64,000 nucleotides of DNA from Pantoea dispersa (GCF_014155765.1 NZ_SCKT01000003.1:317304-381303); one strand, 5' to 3'; counted from the stretch's first letter, positions 35,236 through 45,895 are shown. A program made the numbers and translations. The notes: generated by a model not told the origin, from the letters alone.

Positions 35236-36105
35236 TCATTGCTCACCCGCTTCGCCATCGTGACACGCTGACACATAGCTGGCCGTATAACCGCCGTTCG
35301 CTAACGCCACGATTCTGGCAAAGCCAGACGCGCCAAAATGCATGCCGGCAATCACCGTATTTTCCGCTGCCACCTGCTGCAAAATACGCCGGCGCGTCTC
35401 GCTGGCCATGACGGGATCAATATCGAAGGCGATAGAAACCTGCGGACAGGCCAGCTGAACAGGCGGGTAATGCACAATATCACCCCAAATCAATAAACGC
35501 TCGCCGTCTGAATCAATGCGAAAACCGCAATGCCCCGGGGTATGGCCGGGTAACGCCAGCGCACGGATTCCCGGGCTGATCTCCTCATCCGCCATCAGCT
35601 GCAGCCGCGGGCCATAAGCCTGCAGGGTGCGCCGCACCAGCGCCGCGTTTAACTGCGCGCGTTCACTCAGCTGGCTGATCGCCACATCATCCTGCCAGAA
35701 GGCGGCTTCGCTGTGGCTGAGGCAGAGCCGGGCATGGCGAAAGACCGGCTGACCCGCGCTGTCCAGCAAGCCGCCAATATGATCGGGGTGCGCATGGGTT
35801 AATAACAGGGTATCGATGTCGTCCGGCGTCACCCCGGCCAGCTGCAGATGAGGCAGTAATTTGCCGCTCTGCGCATCGCGTTTTCCCATCCCGGTATCCA
35901 CCAGAATCACGCGTCCCTGACCGCGGATCAGATAACAAAACACATGGATGTCGCCCGGCTGTGCTATGCCTGCCTGGCGTTGCAGATCGACCGCATCGTC
36001 GTGGTGAATATCCGTTAATAAACTCAGACTGGCTTGCATAGTGCCGTCGCTGATGGCGCTGACCTGATATTTCCCTGTGGTGTATGAAAATATTGCCTGG
36101 CTCAT
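35236..36105 (-). CDS. Metallo-beta-lactamase-fold hydrolase
   Basis: A 289-residue MBL-fold enzyme. The metal motif THAHPDHIGG supplies His104, His106, Asp108 and His109; further ligands should be His188 or His192 (GHTPGH), Asp209 (IWGDIVHYP) and His256 (GMHFG). This is the complete two-metal set of the lactonase/glyoxalase-II-like branch. There is no signal peptide. Members include AHL lactonases and other esterases; the substrate is unknown. It is divergent from a LysR regulator with an inverted repeat between them, and convergent with the SDR gene. Confidence 0.85.
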   Translation of the reverse strand: MSQAIFSYTTGKYQVSAISDGTMQASLSLLTDIHHDDAVDLQRQAGIAQPGDIHVFCYLIRGQGRVILVDTGMGKRDAQSGKLLPHLQLAGVTPDDIDTLLLTHAHPDHIGGLLDSAGQPVFRHARLCLSHSEAAFWQDDVAISQLSERAQLNAALVRRTLQAYGPRLQLMADEEISPGIRALALPGHTPGHCGFRIDSDGERLLIWGDIVHYPPVQLACPQVSIAFDIDPVMASETRRRILQQVAAENTVIAGMHFGASGFARIVALANGGYTASYVSACHDGEAGEQ

Positions 36106-36203
36106 AATGATTTCTGTGCGCTAATTTATTCGTTCACGTTAAACAAAATAACGCGGCAATTTTCGCGGCGGATTAGCGCGATGATAATGCTGCGTCAGTG
36201 GCT

Positions 36204-36226
36204 GTTAGCGCGATAATGACGCTAAC
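36204..36226. promoter_or_regulatory. Candidate LysR operator upstream of the MBL-fold and LysR genes
   Basis: GTTAGCG-N9-CGCTAAC is a perfect dyad with 7-bp arms (36204-36210 and 36220-36226). A further direct copy of TTAGCGCGAT stands at 36173-36182, 32 bp upstream of the copy at 36205-36214, close to three helical turns. This layout, a dyad plus an upstream half-site, suits LysR-type regulation. Confidence 0.5.
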
Positions 36227-36277
36227 ACCGTTAAGGTGACCAGTGTCATTTTTGACAGAGTTGAGACCCGGATTGTC

Positions 36278-37165
36278 ATGGACATAAAAATTTTGCGCGC
36301 CTTTGCCACTGTCGCGGCGCTGGAGCATATTGGTCAGGCTGCGGAACGGTTACATATTTCGCCGTCACCGCTTAGCCGGCAAATTCAGCAGCTGGAAAGC
36401 GAACTGGGCATGGTGCTGTTTCACCGTGAAAAGAAACGTCTGCGCCTGACGGACGAGGGTAAGCGCTTTCTCACCGAGGTGACGCCCTTTTTGCAGCATC
36501 ACGAACGGCTAAAAGAGTATGCGCAGCATCTGCAGCAGGGTGACGTCGGGCGGCTGGATATTGGATATGTGGAGGCGGCTATACACTCGCGCCTGCTGCC
36601 CGCGGCACTGGCGCGGCTGGCACCGGGGGCGGGCATTGATGTCCGGCTGCATGCGTTACGTTCCGCACAGCAAATTGCCCGGTTAGAGGCGGGGGCGATC
36701 GATATTGCCATTGTGCATACGCTGCCGCACGATGACGCGGATTTTGTGCATAAGAAGATCGCGACCGAACCGTTGCTGCTGGCGATGCCAGCATCCAGTG
36801 CGCTGACCGCACCCGTGGCGGCTGATTTGCACGGTCGGGCGTGGATTGCCGACCAGGAAAATCTCAACCCTGCCGCGCGGGCGCGATTGCTGGCAGCCTG
36901 CCAGCGCGCCGGCTTTCAGCCGGATATTCGTTTTGAAGTGAATGGTCCGCTGGCGGCGCTTGCCTGTGTCGAAGCCGGGCTGGGTTTCACCCTGATCCAG
37001 CATAGCCTGGCGCGCATCGTACCGGATAACGTTGTGCTGATGCCGCTACCCGATCTGGCGCTGGAGATCGTGCTATATGCCGTCTGGCGCAGGCAGGATA
37101 CCCGACCGTTAACGGCGCGTTTTCTCCAGCAGCTTTGCCTCACGCCCGCCGTGGCGCCGCGGTAA
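36278..37165 (+). CDS. LysR-family transcriptional regulator
   Basis: A 295-residue regulator with an N-terminal winged helix (about 1-60: LRAFATVAALEHIGQAAERL, PSPLSRQIQQLESELG) and a C-terminal periplasmic-binding-like effector domain (about 90-290). The ATG at 36278 starts the usual LysR N-terminus; a start at 36236 in the same frame would add 14 residues and run across the region after the operator-like dyad, and the ribosome site is weak for both. It is divergent from the MBL-fold gene, its probable target. The effector is unknown. It ends 17 bp before convergent yfcH. Confidence 0.87.
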   Translation: MDIKILRAFATVAALEHIGQAAERLHISPSPLSRQIQQLESELGMVLFHREKKRLRLTDEGKRFLTEVTPFLQHHERLKEYAQHLQQGDVGRLDIGYVEAAIHSRLLPAALARLAPGAGIDVRLHALRSAQQIARLEAGAIDIAIVHTLPHDDADFVHKKIATEPLLLAMPASSALTAPVAADLHGRAWIADQENLNPAARARLLAACQRAGFQPDIRFEVNGPLAALACVEAGLGFTLIQHSLARIVPDNVVLMPLPDLALEIVLYAVWRRQDTRPLTARFLQQLCLTPAVAPR

Positions 37166-37182
37166 GCCTGAGCGGAGACGCA

Positions 37183-38079
37183 TCAGCCGGCGACATCCTG
37201 CAGCGCTTCCTGCAAATCGTACCAGCGGAAACCAAAGCCGGACTCCTCCAGCCGCTTCGGCAGCACGTGCTGCCCGCCCAGCACCAGCACGGCGGATTCT
37301 CCCATCATCAGTTTGATGGCGCTGGCCGGGGTGCGCATAAAGGCCGGACGATGCATCACCTGGCCCAGCGTGGCGGCGAACTGCTCGTTGCGCACCGCGT
37401 AAGGCGCCACCATGTTAAACGGGCCCTGCAACTGATCGTTATCGATCAACCACAGGATGGCGTTGACCAGATCGTCCACGTGGATCCACGGCAGGTACTG
37501 TTTGCCGCTGCCAATCGGTCCGCCGACGCCAAGTTTGAACGGCAGCTTCATTTTGCTCAGCGCGCCACCTTCGCGCGCCAGCACCACGCCGGTGCGCAGC
37601 AGGCACACGCGGGTGCGCTCGCTTTGCGCCTTCAGCGCCAGCTGCTCCCAGCGGGCGCACAGGGTGTGGGTAAACTCCTCGTGGCCCGGATCGTCCTCGG
37701 TCACCACCACATCGCCGGTATCACCATAAAAGCCGGTGGCCGAGCCGGAAATCAACAGGCGCGGCGGATTGCTGCTGGCGTGGATCAGCGAGACGATCTG
37801 TTCAGTGATTTGCCAGCGGCTTTCGCACAGGCGCTGCTTTTGCTGCTCGGTCCAGCGCTTGTCGGCAATCGGTTCTCCCGCCAGATTGATGACGCCGTCA
37901 ATAGCATTGAGATCGGACTGCTGGTTAATGCCCGACCACAACATCACGCGCGCATCGAGTTTTTCCCGCGCGGCCGCCACGTCACGCGTTACCACATTCA
38001 CCTGATGGCCCAGCTGCAGCAGGCGCGGAATTAAATGGCGACCTATCAAGCCGGTACCACCGGTAATAAGCAGGTGCAT
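37183..38079 (-). CDS. yfcH: TIGR01777-family NAD-dependent epimerase-like protein YfcH
   Basis: A 298-residue extended SDR protein, the length of E. coli YfcH. The cofactor motif [18 protein letters not shown] is at about 3-20; [31 protein letters not shown] and [12 protein letters not shown] follow. Function is not established; relatives include SulA-like epimerases. The ATG at 38079 was chosen with GGGAG upstream. It lies next to yfcF, as part of the hisP-to-pta conserved block. Confidence 0.92.
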   Translation of the reverse strand: MHLLITGGTGLIGRHLIPRLLQLGHQVNVVTRDVAAAREKLDARVMLWSGINQQSDLNAIDGVINLAGEPIADKRWTEQQKQRLCESRWQITEQIVSLIHASSNPPRLLISGSATGFYGDTGDVVVTEDDPGHEEFTHTLCARWEQLALKAQSERTRVCLLRTGVVLAREGGALSKMKLPFKLGVGGPIGSGKQYLPWIHVDDLVNAILWLIDNDQLQGPFNMVAPYAVRNEQFAATLGQVMHRPAFMRTPASAIKLMMGESAVLVLGGQHVLPKRLEESGFGFRWYDLQEALQDVAG

Positions 38080-38271
38080 GTTTAGTCTCCCTGTCATTAA
38101 TTATCTGCTCTGAATTGAGCATAGAAGAGAAGTGCCGCTGCGGCGTGACAGCGCTTACGCTTATGATGAAAAACCGCCAGTTTGCCGTGGTCCTGCGGCA
38201 AAACATCGGACCAGCGCGCCATTGCCTTAGCCGGCAAAAATCGGTAAACATGATGCACACCTGACGCTTAG

Positions 38272-38925
<654 letters not shown>

Positions 38926-39030
38926 AACCTTGCGGCGACGAAAAGAACGCTTTACCTTAGCGCTCATTCTAATAAAGCATCGCAAACAGGCGCGTGCTGG
39001 GCACGCCGAAAACAGAGAAAGGGTTACCGG

Positions 39031-39576
39031 ATGGTGGATCAAACGGCAGGTGACGGTATCGAGTGGGTGGATATCGTTAGCGAAGAAAACGAAGTGATTG
39101 CGCAGGCCAGCCGTGCGCAGATGCGTGCGCAATGTCTGCGCCATCGCGCTACCTATATTGTGGTGCACGACGGCATGGGCAAGATTCTGGTGCAACGCCG
39201 TACTGAGAGCAAAGATTTCATGCCGGGTATGCTGGATGCCACTGCGGGTGGCGTAGTGCAAAGCGGTGAAGACCTGCTGGAATCCGCCCGTCGTGAAGCG
39301 GAAGAGGAGCTCGGCATCGCTGATGTTCCGTTCGCCGAGCACGGCAAATTCTACTTCGAAGATCAGCACTGCCGCGTATGGGGTGGGCTGTTCAGCTGCG
39401 TGTCGCACGGTCCGTTTGCCATGCAGGAAGAGGAAGTGGATGAAGTGTTCTGGATGACGCCGGAAGAGATCACCGCCCGCTGTGATGAATTCACCGATGA
39501 TTCACTCAAAGCCCTGTCGCTGTGGCTGAGCCGCAACAGTGACGCGGTGCGCAGTAAGCAAAGCAGCGAAGCCTGA
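39031..39576 (+). CDS. yfcD: Nudix hydrolase YfcD
   Basis: A 181-residue Nudix protein. The Nudix box starts at about 71 with [15 protein letters not shown] and continues with the REAEEELGI end, in full agreement with the consensus GX5EX7REUXEEXGU. The flanking motifs [10 protein letters not shown] and [12 protein letters not shown] are those of the YfcD/Idi-like subgroup. The substrate is not known. An alternative start is not needed. It is followed by a bidirectional terminator shared with gabT. Confidence 0.93.
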   Translation: MVDQTAGDGIEWVDIVSEENEVIAQASRAQMRAQCLRHRATYIVVHDGMGKILVQRRTESKDFMPGMLDATAGGVVQSGEDLLESARREAEEELGIADVPFAEHGKFYFEDQHCRVWGGLFSCVSHGPFAMQEEEVDEVFWMTPEEITARCDEFTDDSLKALSLWLSRNSDAVRSKQSSEA

Positions 39577-39593
39577 TTCCTGCGCTTCCACAG

Positions 39594-39617
39594 AAAGGCA
39601 CCCCAAGGGTGCCTTTT
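39594..39617. terminator. Bidirectional terminator between yfcD and gabT
   Basis: AAAGGCACCC / GGGTGCCTTT with a CAA loop; A-run on one side and T-run on the other serve both convergent genes. Confidence 0.88.
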
Positions 39618-39621
39618 GTGT

Positions 39622-40881
39622 TTAATGCTGGCTGAGAATGCGGGTGAGAATGTTCAGCGCCGTACTGAACTGGGCGTCCGGAATGGTTAGCGGATAAAGA
39701 AAGCGGATCACGTTGCTGTGCACGCCGCAGGTCAGCAGGATCAATCCTTCGGCCAGCGCCTGCTGCTGAATCGCTTTGGCGATCTCCGCCGAGGGCCGGC
39801 CGCTGGCGTCATGGAATTCCGCCGCCATCATCGAGCCATAACCGCGTACCTCGGCCAGCGCACGGCATCCGGCGCCGTTCAACGCTTCCGCCAGCTGCGT
39901 ACCGAGCCATTGCGCACGCTCGCACAAGTTTTCCTCACTGATAATATCCAGCACCGCATGCGCGGCGGCAATTGCCGGCGGATGGCCAGCATAAGTGCCG
40001 CCCAGACCGCCCGGCTCCGGTGCATCCATCACCGCGGCCCGGCCGCTCACCGCCGACAGCGGAAACCCGCCTGCCAGACTTTTCGCCAGTGTGATCAGAT
40101 CCGGCTGCACCTCATAATATTCGCTGGCAAACAGCCTGCCGGTGCGCGCAAAACCGCTCTGTACTTCATCGGCGATCAGCAGGATGCCGTGGCGATCGCA
40201 CAGCTGGCGCAGCGCCGTCACAAACTCTGGCGGTGCGACATAGAATCCGCCTTCGCCCTGAACCGGTTCAAAGATGATGGCCGCCACCTGCTGTGGCGCG
40301 ATATCGCTGCGGAAAATCGTCTCCAGACTGTCGAGCGCATCATGCACGCTGACGTTATGCAGCGCATTGGGGTAACGCGCGTGAAACACCGGGCTGGCAA
40401 ACGGGCCGAAGCCGGTTTTGTAAGGCAGCACTTTGCCGGTCAGCGCCATGGTCATATTGGTGCGACCGTGGAACGCGCCGCTGAAGGCGATAATCCCCGG
40501 GCGGCCGGTGGCTGCGCGCGCGATTTTCACCGCGTTCTCAACCGCCTCGGCGCCGGTAGAGAAGAAAGTGGTTTTCACGGCGCCTTCAATCGGCACCAGC
40601 GCATTCAGACGCTCCGCAAGGTGAATGTAGTTCTCATAGGGCACGATTTGAAACGCGGTATGGGTGAAGCACGTCAGCTGCTGCTGTACCGCCGCCAGCA
40701 CTTTGGGATGCCGGTGTCCGGTATTGAGCACCGCAATGCCGGCGGCGAAATCAATATATTCCCGCCCCTGCTGGTCCCACAGCGTGGCGTTTTCGGCTTT
40801 CGCCGCAAAGAAATCACACATCACGCCCACACCACGCGGCGTGGCCTGTAACCGACGGCTGTGCACATCACTGTTGCTCAT
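39622..40881 (-). CDS. gabT: 4-aminobutyrate aminotransferase (GabT type)
   Basis: A 419-residue class III aminotransferase. FFSTGAEAVENAVKIARA, FHGRTNMTMALTGK and IADEVQSGFARTGR are the PLP-binding motifs; the Schiff-base lysine is Lys267 in ITLAKSLAGGFPLSAV. It should transfer the amino group of GABA to 2-oxoglutarate giving succinate semialdehyde; 5-aminovalerate is a possible second substrate. The ATG at 40881 has AGGT upstream. It stands alone here, without gabD or gabP, between yfcD and pta where E. coli has yfcC. The pta terminator upstream suggests its own promoter. Confidence 0.9.
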   Translation of the reverse strand: MSNSDVHSRRLQATPRGVGVMCDFFAAKAENATLWDQQGREYIDFAAGIAVLNTGHRHPKVLAAVQQQLTCFTHTAFQIVPYENYIHLAERLNALVPIEGAVKTTFFSTGAEAVENAVKIARAATGRPGIIAFSGAFHGRTNMTMALTGKVLPYKTGFGPFASPVFHARYPNALHNVSVHDALDSLETIFRSDIAPQQVAAIIFEPVQGEGGFYVAPPEFVTALRQLCDRHGILLIADEVQSGFARTGRLFASEYYEVQPDLITLAKSLAGGFPLSAVSGRAAVMDAPEPGGLGGTYAGHPPAIAAAHAVLDIISEENLCERAQWLGTQLAEALNGAGCRALAEVRGYGSMMAAEFHDASGRPSAEIAKAIQQQALAEGLILLTCGVHSNVIRFLYPLTIPDAQFSTALNILTRILSQH

Positions 40882-40977
40882 TGCTGACCTCGTAAGTCGC
40901 GGGAGAGTGTAATCAGTGTTAGCGCGCAGGCGGGATTTTGCCAGTGCGTTTATACGGGCAGGGTTGTGGCGCAGGAT

Positions 40978-41006
40978 AAAAAAAAGCACGCCCGGGCGGG
41001 CGTGCT
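40978..41006 (-). terminator. Terminator of ackA-pta
   Basis: On the minus strand AGCACGCCCG / CGGGCGTGCT forms a long GC stem with a 1-2 nt apex followed by eight Ts, 22 bp after the pta stop. Confidence 0.92.
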
Positions 41007-41027
41007 GATGCGGAGCGGGGAAGGGGA

Positions 41028-43172
41028 TTAGCCTTCAGCCTGCTGCGACTGAATCGCCGTCAGCGCAATGGTGTAGACGATATCATCGACCAGCGCACCA
41101 CGTGACAGGTCGTTAACCGGTTTGCGCATGCCCTGCAGCATTGGCCCGATGGAGATCAGGTCGGCAGAACGCTGCACCGCTTTGTAAGTGGTGTTACCGG
41201 TGTTGAGATCCGGGAAGATAAATACTGTCGCACGTCCGGCCACCGCTGAGTTCGGCGCTTTAGACTTGGCGACGTCTTCCATGATCGCGGCGTCGTACTG
41301 CAGCGGGCCGTCGATCACCAGATCCGGGCGTTTTTCCTGCGCAATGCGCGTTGCTTCACGCACTTTCTCTACGTCACTACCGGCACCGGAGTTACCGGTA
41401 GAGTAGGAGATCATCGCTACGCGTGGATCGATGCCGAAGGCTTTGGCGGAGTCGGCGGACTGAATCGCGATCTCGGCCAGCTGTTCCGGATTAGGATCCG
41501 GGTTGATGGCGCAGTCGCCGTACACCAGCACCTGCTCTGGCAGCAGCATGAAGAACACCGAGGAGACCAGCGAGCTGTTCGGCGCGGTTTTGATCAGCTG
41601 CAACGGCGGACGAATGGTGTTGGCGGTGGTGTGAACCGCGCCCGAGACCAGACCGTCAACTTCGCCGCTTTCCAGCATCATGGTGCCCAGCACCACGTTA
41701 TCTTCCAGCTGCTCCTGCGCGACCACTTCGGTCATGCCTTTGCTCTTACGCAGCTCAACCAGGCGCGGCACGTAGTTGTCACGCACCACCTGCGGATCGA
41801 CAATTTCAATGCCTTTGCCGAGCTCAACGCCCTGCGCTGCGGCCACGCGCTGAATCTCATCCGGATTGCCCAGCAGCACACAGGTGGCGATGCCGCGCTC
41901 GGCACAAATCGCCGCCGCTTTAACGGTACGCGGTTCGTCGCCTTCCGGCAGGACGATGCGCTTGCCGGCTTTACGCGCCAGTTCGGTGAGCTGATAGCGG
42001 AATGCCGGCGGTGACAGACGACGGCTGCGTTCGGATGTGGCGGTCAGTGATTCAACCCAGTCAGCATTGATAAAGCCGGCCACATACTCCTGCACTTTTT
42101 CGATGCGCTGCGTGTCGTCAGCCGGCACTTCCAGGTTAAAGCTCTGCAGGCTGAGCGAGGTTTGCCACGTGTTGGTTTTTACCATGAACACCGGCAGGCC
42201 GGTCTGGAAGGCGCGTTCGCACAGACGGGCAATCGGCGCTTCAATCTGATAGCCGCCGGTCAGCAGCACCGCACCAATTTCGATGCCGTTCATCGCCGCC
42301 AGACAGGCCGCCACCAGCACGTCAGGACGGTCGGCTGAGGTCACCAGCAGCGAGCCCGGACGGAAGTGCTCCAGCATATGCGGGATGCTGCGCGCGCAGA
42401 AGGTGACGGATTTGACGCGACGCGTGTGGATTTCACCTTCGTTGATGATCTCCGCGTTGAGATGGCGGCACATATCAATGGCGCGCGTCGCGATCAGATC
42501 AAAGCTCCACGGCACGCAGCCCAGCACCGGCAGCGGGCTGTTGGCGAACAGTTGCTTAGGATCGATGTTGGCGATGCTGGCTTTCGAGGAGTCGTCGAAA
42601 ATTTCTGACAGATCCGGACGGGTACGGCCCTGCTCATCCACTGGCGCGTTGAGTTTGTTGATGATGACGCCGGTGATGTTTTTGTTTTTGCTGCCGCCGA
42701 AGCTGCTCTGCGTCAGTTCGATGCGCTCTTTCAGCTGTGCCGGTGAGTCGTTACCCAGCGACATGACGAAGACGATCTCCGCGTTCAGCGTTTTGGCAAT
42801 TTCATAGTTCAGCGCCGAGGCAAACTGATGTTTGCGCGTCGGAACCAGGCCTTCCACCAGCACCACTTCCGCATCTTTGGCGTTGGCGTGGTAGTTGGCG
42901 ATGATCTCTTCCATCAGCACATCCTGCTGGTTAGAACCCAGCAGCGACTCAACGCGGGACATCGGCAGCGGAACCGCGGCCGGAATCGCGGAGTTTTTGC
43001 GAATGATGGTGGTGGTCTGGTCTGGCGCATCGCCGCCAGCGCGCGGCTGGGCGATCGGTTTGAACACGCTCAGGCGCACGCCTTTGCGCTCCATGGCACG
43101 AATCACGCCAAGGCTGACGCTGGTCAGGCCGACGCTGGTGCCGGTAGGAATAAGCATAATTGTACGTGACAC
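41028..43172 (-). CDS. pta: Phosphate acetyltransferase
   Basis: Converts acetyl-CoA and phosphate to acetyl phosphate. The 714-residue enterobacterial form has an N-terminal P-loop-like domain (about 1-200, [17 protein letters not shown]), a DRTGG domain (about 225-340) and the C-terminal catalytic PTA/PTB domain (about 390-710, with [20 protein letters not shown] and [13 protein letters not shown]). It follows ackA by 69 bp with an attenuator-like hairpin between them, and ends at a strong terminator. Confidence 0.98.
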   Translation of the reverse strand: MSRTIMLIPTGTSVGLTSVSLGVIRAMERKGVRLSVFKPIAQPRAGGDAPDQTTTIIRKNSAIPAAVPLPMSRVESLLGSNQQDVLMEEIIANYHANAKDAEVVLVEGLVPTRKHQFASALNYEIAKTLNAEIVFVMSLGNDSPAQLKERIELTQSSFGGSKNKNITGVIINKLNAPVDEQGRTRPDLSEIFDDSSKASIANIDPKQLFANSPLPVLGCVPWSFDLIATRAIDMCRHLNAEIINEGEIHTRRVKSVTFCARSIPHMLEHFRPGSLLVTSADRPDVLVAACLAAMNGIEIGAVLLTGGYQIEAPIARLCERAFQTGLPVFMVKTNTWQTSLSLQSFNLEVPADDTQRIEKVQEYVAGFINADWVESLTATSERSRRLSPPAFRYQLTELARKAGKRIVLPEGDEPRTVKAAAICAERGIATCVLLGNPDEIQRVAAAQGVELGKGIEIVDPQVVRDNYVPRLVELRKSKGMTEVVAQEQLEDNVVLGTMMLESGEVDGLVSGAVHTTANTIRPPLQLIKTAPNSSLVSSVFFMLLPEQVLVYGDCAINPDPNPEQLAEIAIQSADSAKAFGIDPRVAMISYSTGNSGAGSDVEKVREATRIAQEKRPDLVIDGPLQYDAAIMEDVAKSKAPNSAVAGRATVFIFPDLNTGNTTYKAVQRSADLISIGPMLQGMRKPVNDLSRGALVDDIVYTIALTAIQSQQAEG

Positions 43173-43212
43173 TATAGAAACCTCGCGGTGTTACAGGGTG
43201 TCAAAAACAACA

Positions 43213-43232
43213 CCGTCAGCCGAAGCTGACGG
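43213..43232 (-). other. Intercistronic hairpin between ackA and pta
   Basis: On the minus strand CCGTCAGC-TTCG-GCTGACGG is an 8-bp stem closed by a C(UUCG)G tetraloop, followed by TGTTGTTTTT. It looks like a partial terminator that would let only part of the ackA transcripts continue into pta. Confidence 0.65.
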
Positions 43233-43241
43233 AGAGAAACA

Positions 43242-44444
43242 TTACGCGGTGAGGCGCGCGGCGTCCTGGGCGATGACCCACTCTTCATTGGTTGGAATCA
43301 CCACCGCCGGGCGGGTACCCTCTTTATTGATGAAGCCGGATTTGCCGAAGCGTGCAGCCAGGTTGCGCTCGTGGTCAACCTCGAAGCCAAGCAGACCCAG
43401 TTTGTCCAGCGCCAGCTCACGCACCATCGCCGCGTTTTCACCGATACCGCCGGTAAACACCACCGCATCCAGACGGCCTTCCATCAGCGCGGTGTAGCTG
43501 CCGATGTACTTCGCCAGGCGGTGACAGAACACATCCATCGCGCGTTTGGCATCGTCTTTGGTGGCGTAGTTATCTTCCACGTAACGGCAGTCGCTGGTGA
43601 CTTCGGTCAGGCCGAGCAGGCCGGACTCTTTGGTCAGCAGTTTGTTGATCGCATCCACGCTCATGCCCAGCGTATCGTGCAGGAAGAAGACGATAGCCGG
43701 ATCGATGTCACCGCTGCGGGTGCCCATCACCAGACCTTCCAGCGGCGTCAGACCCATTGAGGTATCCACGCACTGGCCGTTACGGATGGCCGCCACAGAA
43801 CCGCCGTTGCCGAGATGGCAGGTGATGATGTTCAGCTCGCTGACCGGCTTGTTCAGCATTTTGGCGGCTTCCTGCGTCACATAGTAGTGACTGGTGCCGT
43901 GCGCGCCGTAGCGGCGCACGCCGTGCTCTTTATACAGGTTGTACGGCAGGGCATAGAGATAGGACTCTTCCGGCATAGTCTGATGGAAGGCGGTGTCGAA
44001 AACGGCGACATTTTTATCCGACAGGTGCGGGAAGTTTTTCATCGCTTCGTCGATACCGATCAGGTGCGCCGGATTGTGCAGTGGCGCGAAGGATGACGCG
44101 TCTTTGATGCCCTGAATGACGGACTCGTCAATCACCACCGATTGCGTCAACTGCTCGCCGCCGTGAACGATACGATGGCCGATTGCAGCGATTTGTGCCG
44201 AAAGCTCTGGTTTTTGTGCCAGAATAGTTTTAACGATGAAGTTCAGCGCTTCGCTGTGCGCTGCGCCCGCGCCGAGCGGGGCTTCCTGTTTGCTGCCGTC
44301 CAGTTTCCACTTGATGCGCGCTTCCGGCAGGTGGAAACACTCCGCCAGACCGGAAAGGTATTCGTCACCGCTGGCTGGATTGAGAATGGCAAACTTAAGA
44401 GAGGAGCTGCCGCAGTTGAGGACCAGTACTAACTTCGTCGACAT
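43242..44444 (-). CDS. ackA: Acetate kinase
   Basis: Makes ATP and acetate from acetyl phosphate, and runs in reverse for acetate uptake. The 400-residue ASKHA-fold enzyme shows [43 protein letters not shown] (with the DTAFH motif), [11 protein letters not shown] and [13 protein letters not shown]. It is first in ackA-pta. The upstream 339-bp region, shared with divergent yfbV, contains an FNR-like dyad. Confidence 0.98.
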   Translation of the reverse strand: MSTKLVLVLNCGSSSLKFAILNPASGDEYLSGLAECFHLPEARIKWKLDGSKQEAPLGAGAAHSEALNFIVKTILAQKPELSAQIAAIGHRIVHGGEQLTQSVVIDESVIQGIKDASSFAPLHNPAHLIGIDEAMKNFPHLSDKNVAVFDTAFHQTMPEESYLYALPYNLYKEHGVRRYGAHGTSHYYVTQEAAKMLNKPVSELNIITCHLGNGGSVAAIRNGQCVDTSMGLTPLEGLVMGTRSGDIDPAIVFFLHDTLGMSVDAINKLLTKESGLLGLTEVTSDCRYVEDNYATKDDAKRAMDVFCHRLAKYIGSYTALMEGRLDAVVFTGGIGENAAMVRELALDKLGLLGFEVDHERNLAARFGKSGFINKEGTRPAVVIPTNEEWVIAQDAARLTA

Positions 44445-44783
44445 GGAAGTACCTATTTTGTCAAATAGTGGCTAAAAATAACGCAATCAGACTAACAGCG
44501 TAGCCTATGAAAGCTGGTAGATTAATGATTAACATCATGCGCTAGTCAAAAAAGAAACGACACGCAAAAAATTTCGGTAATTTTACGCAGATTTTTGAAA
44601 TCCACGAAGCGAAACATGGCTCCAGCGCGCTCTTTTATTGCGCTGCGGCTTCCGGTAATGTTGCAAAAACGGCGTCAGAATACCCACTGTGACCCGCAAA
44701 GACAAAAACTTTTGAAGGATGTCACGTAAAGTTGTGTAGTTATAAAATTTTTTTAAATATTGCAGTAATAGTTGAGGTCTACC
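44445..44783. other. ackA-yfbV divergent intergenic region (339 bp)
   Basis: The AT-rich region should hold the promoters of ackA and yfbV. The one dyad that stands out is ATGAT-TAAC-ATCAT at 44525-44538. A TATAAA hexamer at 44741-44746 may belong to a yfbV promoter but has no convincing -35. No small gene was seen. Confidence 0.5.
44525..44538. promoter_or_regulatory. FNR-like dyad upstream of ackA
   Basis: ATGAT-TAAC-ATCAT keeps the TGAT-N4-ATCA core of the FNR consensus TTGAT-N4-ATCAA and loses the two outermost bases. ackA-pta is activated under anaerobiosis in E. coli. It lies about 87 bp upstream of the ackA start. Confidence 0.45.
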
Positions 44784-45236
44784 ATGGCGAATGACGCAGG
44801 CAATCCAGGCTGGTTCGGCTTATTTCAGCGCGGCCAGCACTACATGAAAACCTGGCCCGCCGACAAACGTCTGGCGCCGGTGTTTCCTGAGAACCGTGTG
44901 GTGACGGCAACCCGCTTTGCGATTCGCTTTATGCCACCGCTGGCCATTTTTACGCTGACGTGGCAAATCGCGCTTGGCGGGCAGCTCGGCCCGGCCATTG
45001 CCACAGCGCTGTTTGCCTGTAGCCTGCCAATGCAGGGATTATGGTGGCTGGGTAAACGTTCCGTCACGCCGCTGCCGCCAACGCTGCTGCACTGGTTCCA
45101 TGAAGTGCGCGCCAAACTGGAAGAGGCCGGACAGGCCATCGCCCCCGTCGACGGCAAGCCGACTTACCAGGCGCTGGCGGATGTGCTCAAGCGTGCTTTT
45201 AAGCAGCTCGACCGTACTTTCCTCGACGATCTTTGA
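44784..45236 (+). CDS. yfbV: UPF0208 membrane protein YfbV
   Basis: A 150-residue inner-membrane protein with two predicted membrane helices (about 45-90) and a cytoplasmic C-terminus ([14 protein letters not shown]). The N-terminus has [20 protein letters not shown]. In E. coli YfbV takes part in insulating the Ter macrodomain from flanking DNA. The ATG at 44784 has GAGG six bases before it. It is divergent from ackA and followed by yfbU. Confidence 0.92.
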   Translation: MANDAGNPGWFGLFQRGQHYMKTWPADKRLAPVFPENRVVTATRFAIRFMPPLAIFTLTWQIALGGQLGPAIATALFACSLPMQGLWWLGKRSVTPLPPTLLHWFHEVRAKLEEAGQAIAPVDGKPTYQALADVLKRAFKQLDRTFLDDL

Positions 45237-45242
45237 TCAAAT

Positions 45243-45272
45243 GGCGCTTTTCTCTGCCAGAGAATTTGCGCC
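45243..45272 (+). other. Two-part hairpin between yfbV and yfbU
   Basis: GGCGC / GCGCC outer arms and TTCTCT-GCC-AGAGAA inner stem, separated by small T loops, start 7 bp after yfbV. There is no T-run after the stem; weak terminator or mRNA 3' end protector. Confidence 0.45.
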
Positions 45273-45386
45273 CAATCCCGGTTCAAATCAAAGAATAGTG
45301 ATGCGGACATACACGCATCGCTTTCGTTGTGTAATCATTTCTGCATTGTTTAAATCTTAAGCGGCCCTGCGGCCCGGGAGTAAACC

Positions 45387-45881
45387 ATGGAAATGACCCA
45401 TGCACAGCGACTGATTCTTTCTAATCAATACCAGATAATGGCGATGCTTGAGCCGGATAACGCCGAGCGCTATCGCCGCTATCAGACCATTATTGAACGC
45501 GGCTATGGACTGCAATTGCGCGAGCTGGACAAAGAGTTCGGCGAGCTGAGCGAGGCGACCTGCCGTACGCTGATCGACATTATGGAAATGCATCATGCGC
45601 TGCATGTTTCCTGGTCCAATCACAAAGCGCCGTGCAACATTGAAGAGCGTCGCCTGGCGTTTCTCGGCTTCGACGCGGCCACCGAAGCGCGTTACCTCGG
45701 CTATGTGCGCTTTATGGTTAACGTGGAAGGGCGCTATACCCATTTCGATTCCGGCACCCACGGCTTCAATGCGCAAACCCCGATGTGGGAAAAATACCAA
45801 CGCATGCTGGCGGTGTGGCACACTTGTCCGCGTCAGTATCACCTCAGCGAGAATGAGATCGCGCAAATCCTCAATGCCTGA
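45387..45881 (+). CDS. yfbU: YfbU family protein (UPF0304)
   Basis: A 164-residue soluble helical protein of the YfbU family, beginning [20 protein letters not shown] and containing [17 protein letters not shown] and [20 protein letters not shown]. No catalytic motif is visible. In E. coli YfbU has been connected with cell death, but its function is not settled. It is 14 bp upstream of yfbT and probably co-transcribed. Confidence 0.92.
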   Translation: MEMTHAQRLILSNQYQIMAMLEPDNAERYRRYQTIIERGYGLQLRELDKEFGELSEATCRTLIDIMEMHHALHVSWSNHKAPCNIEERRLAFLGFDAATEARYLGYVRFMVNVEGRYTHFDSGTHGFNAQTPMWEKYQRMLAVWHTCPRQYHLSENEIAQILNA

Positions 45882-45895
45882 ATAAGGAGCAACGT

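Noticed and set aside
39718-40851. 377-codon open frame on the + strand opposite gabT
   Set aside because: Antisense shadow of gabT; low-complexity basic composition.
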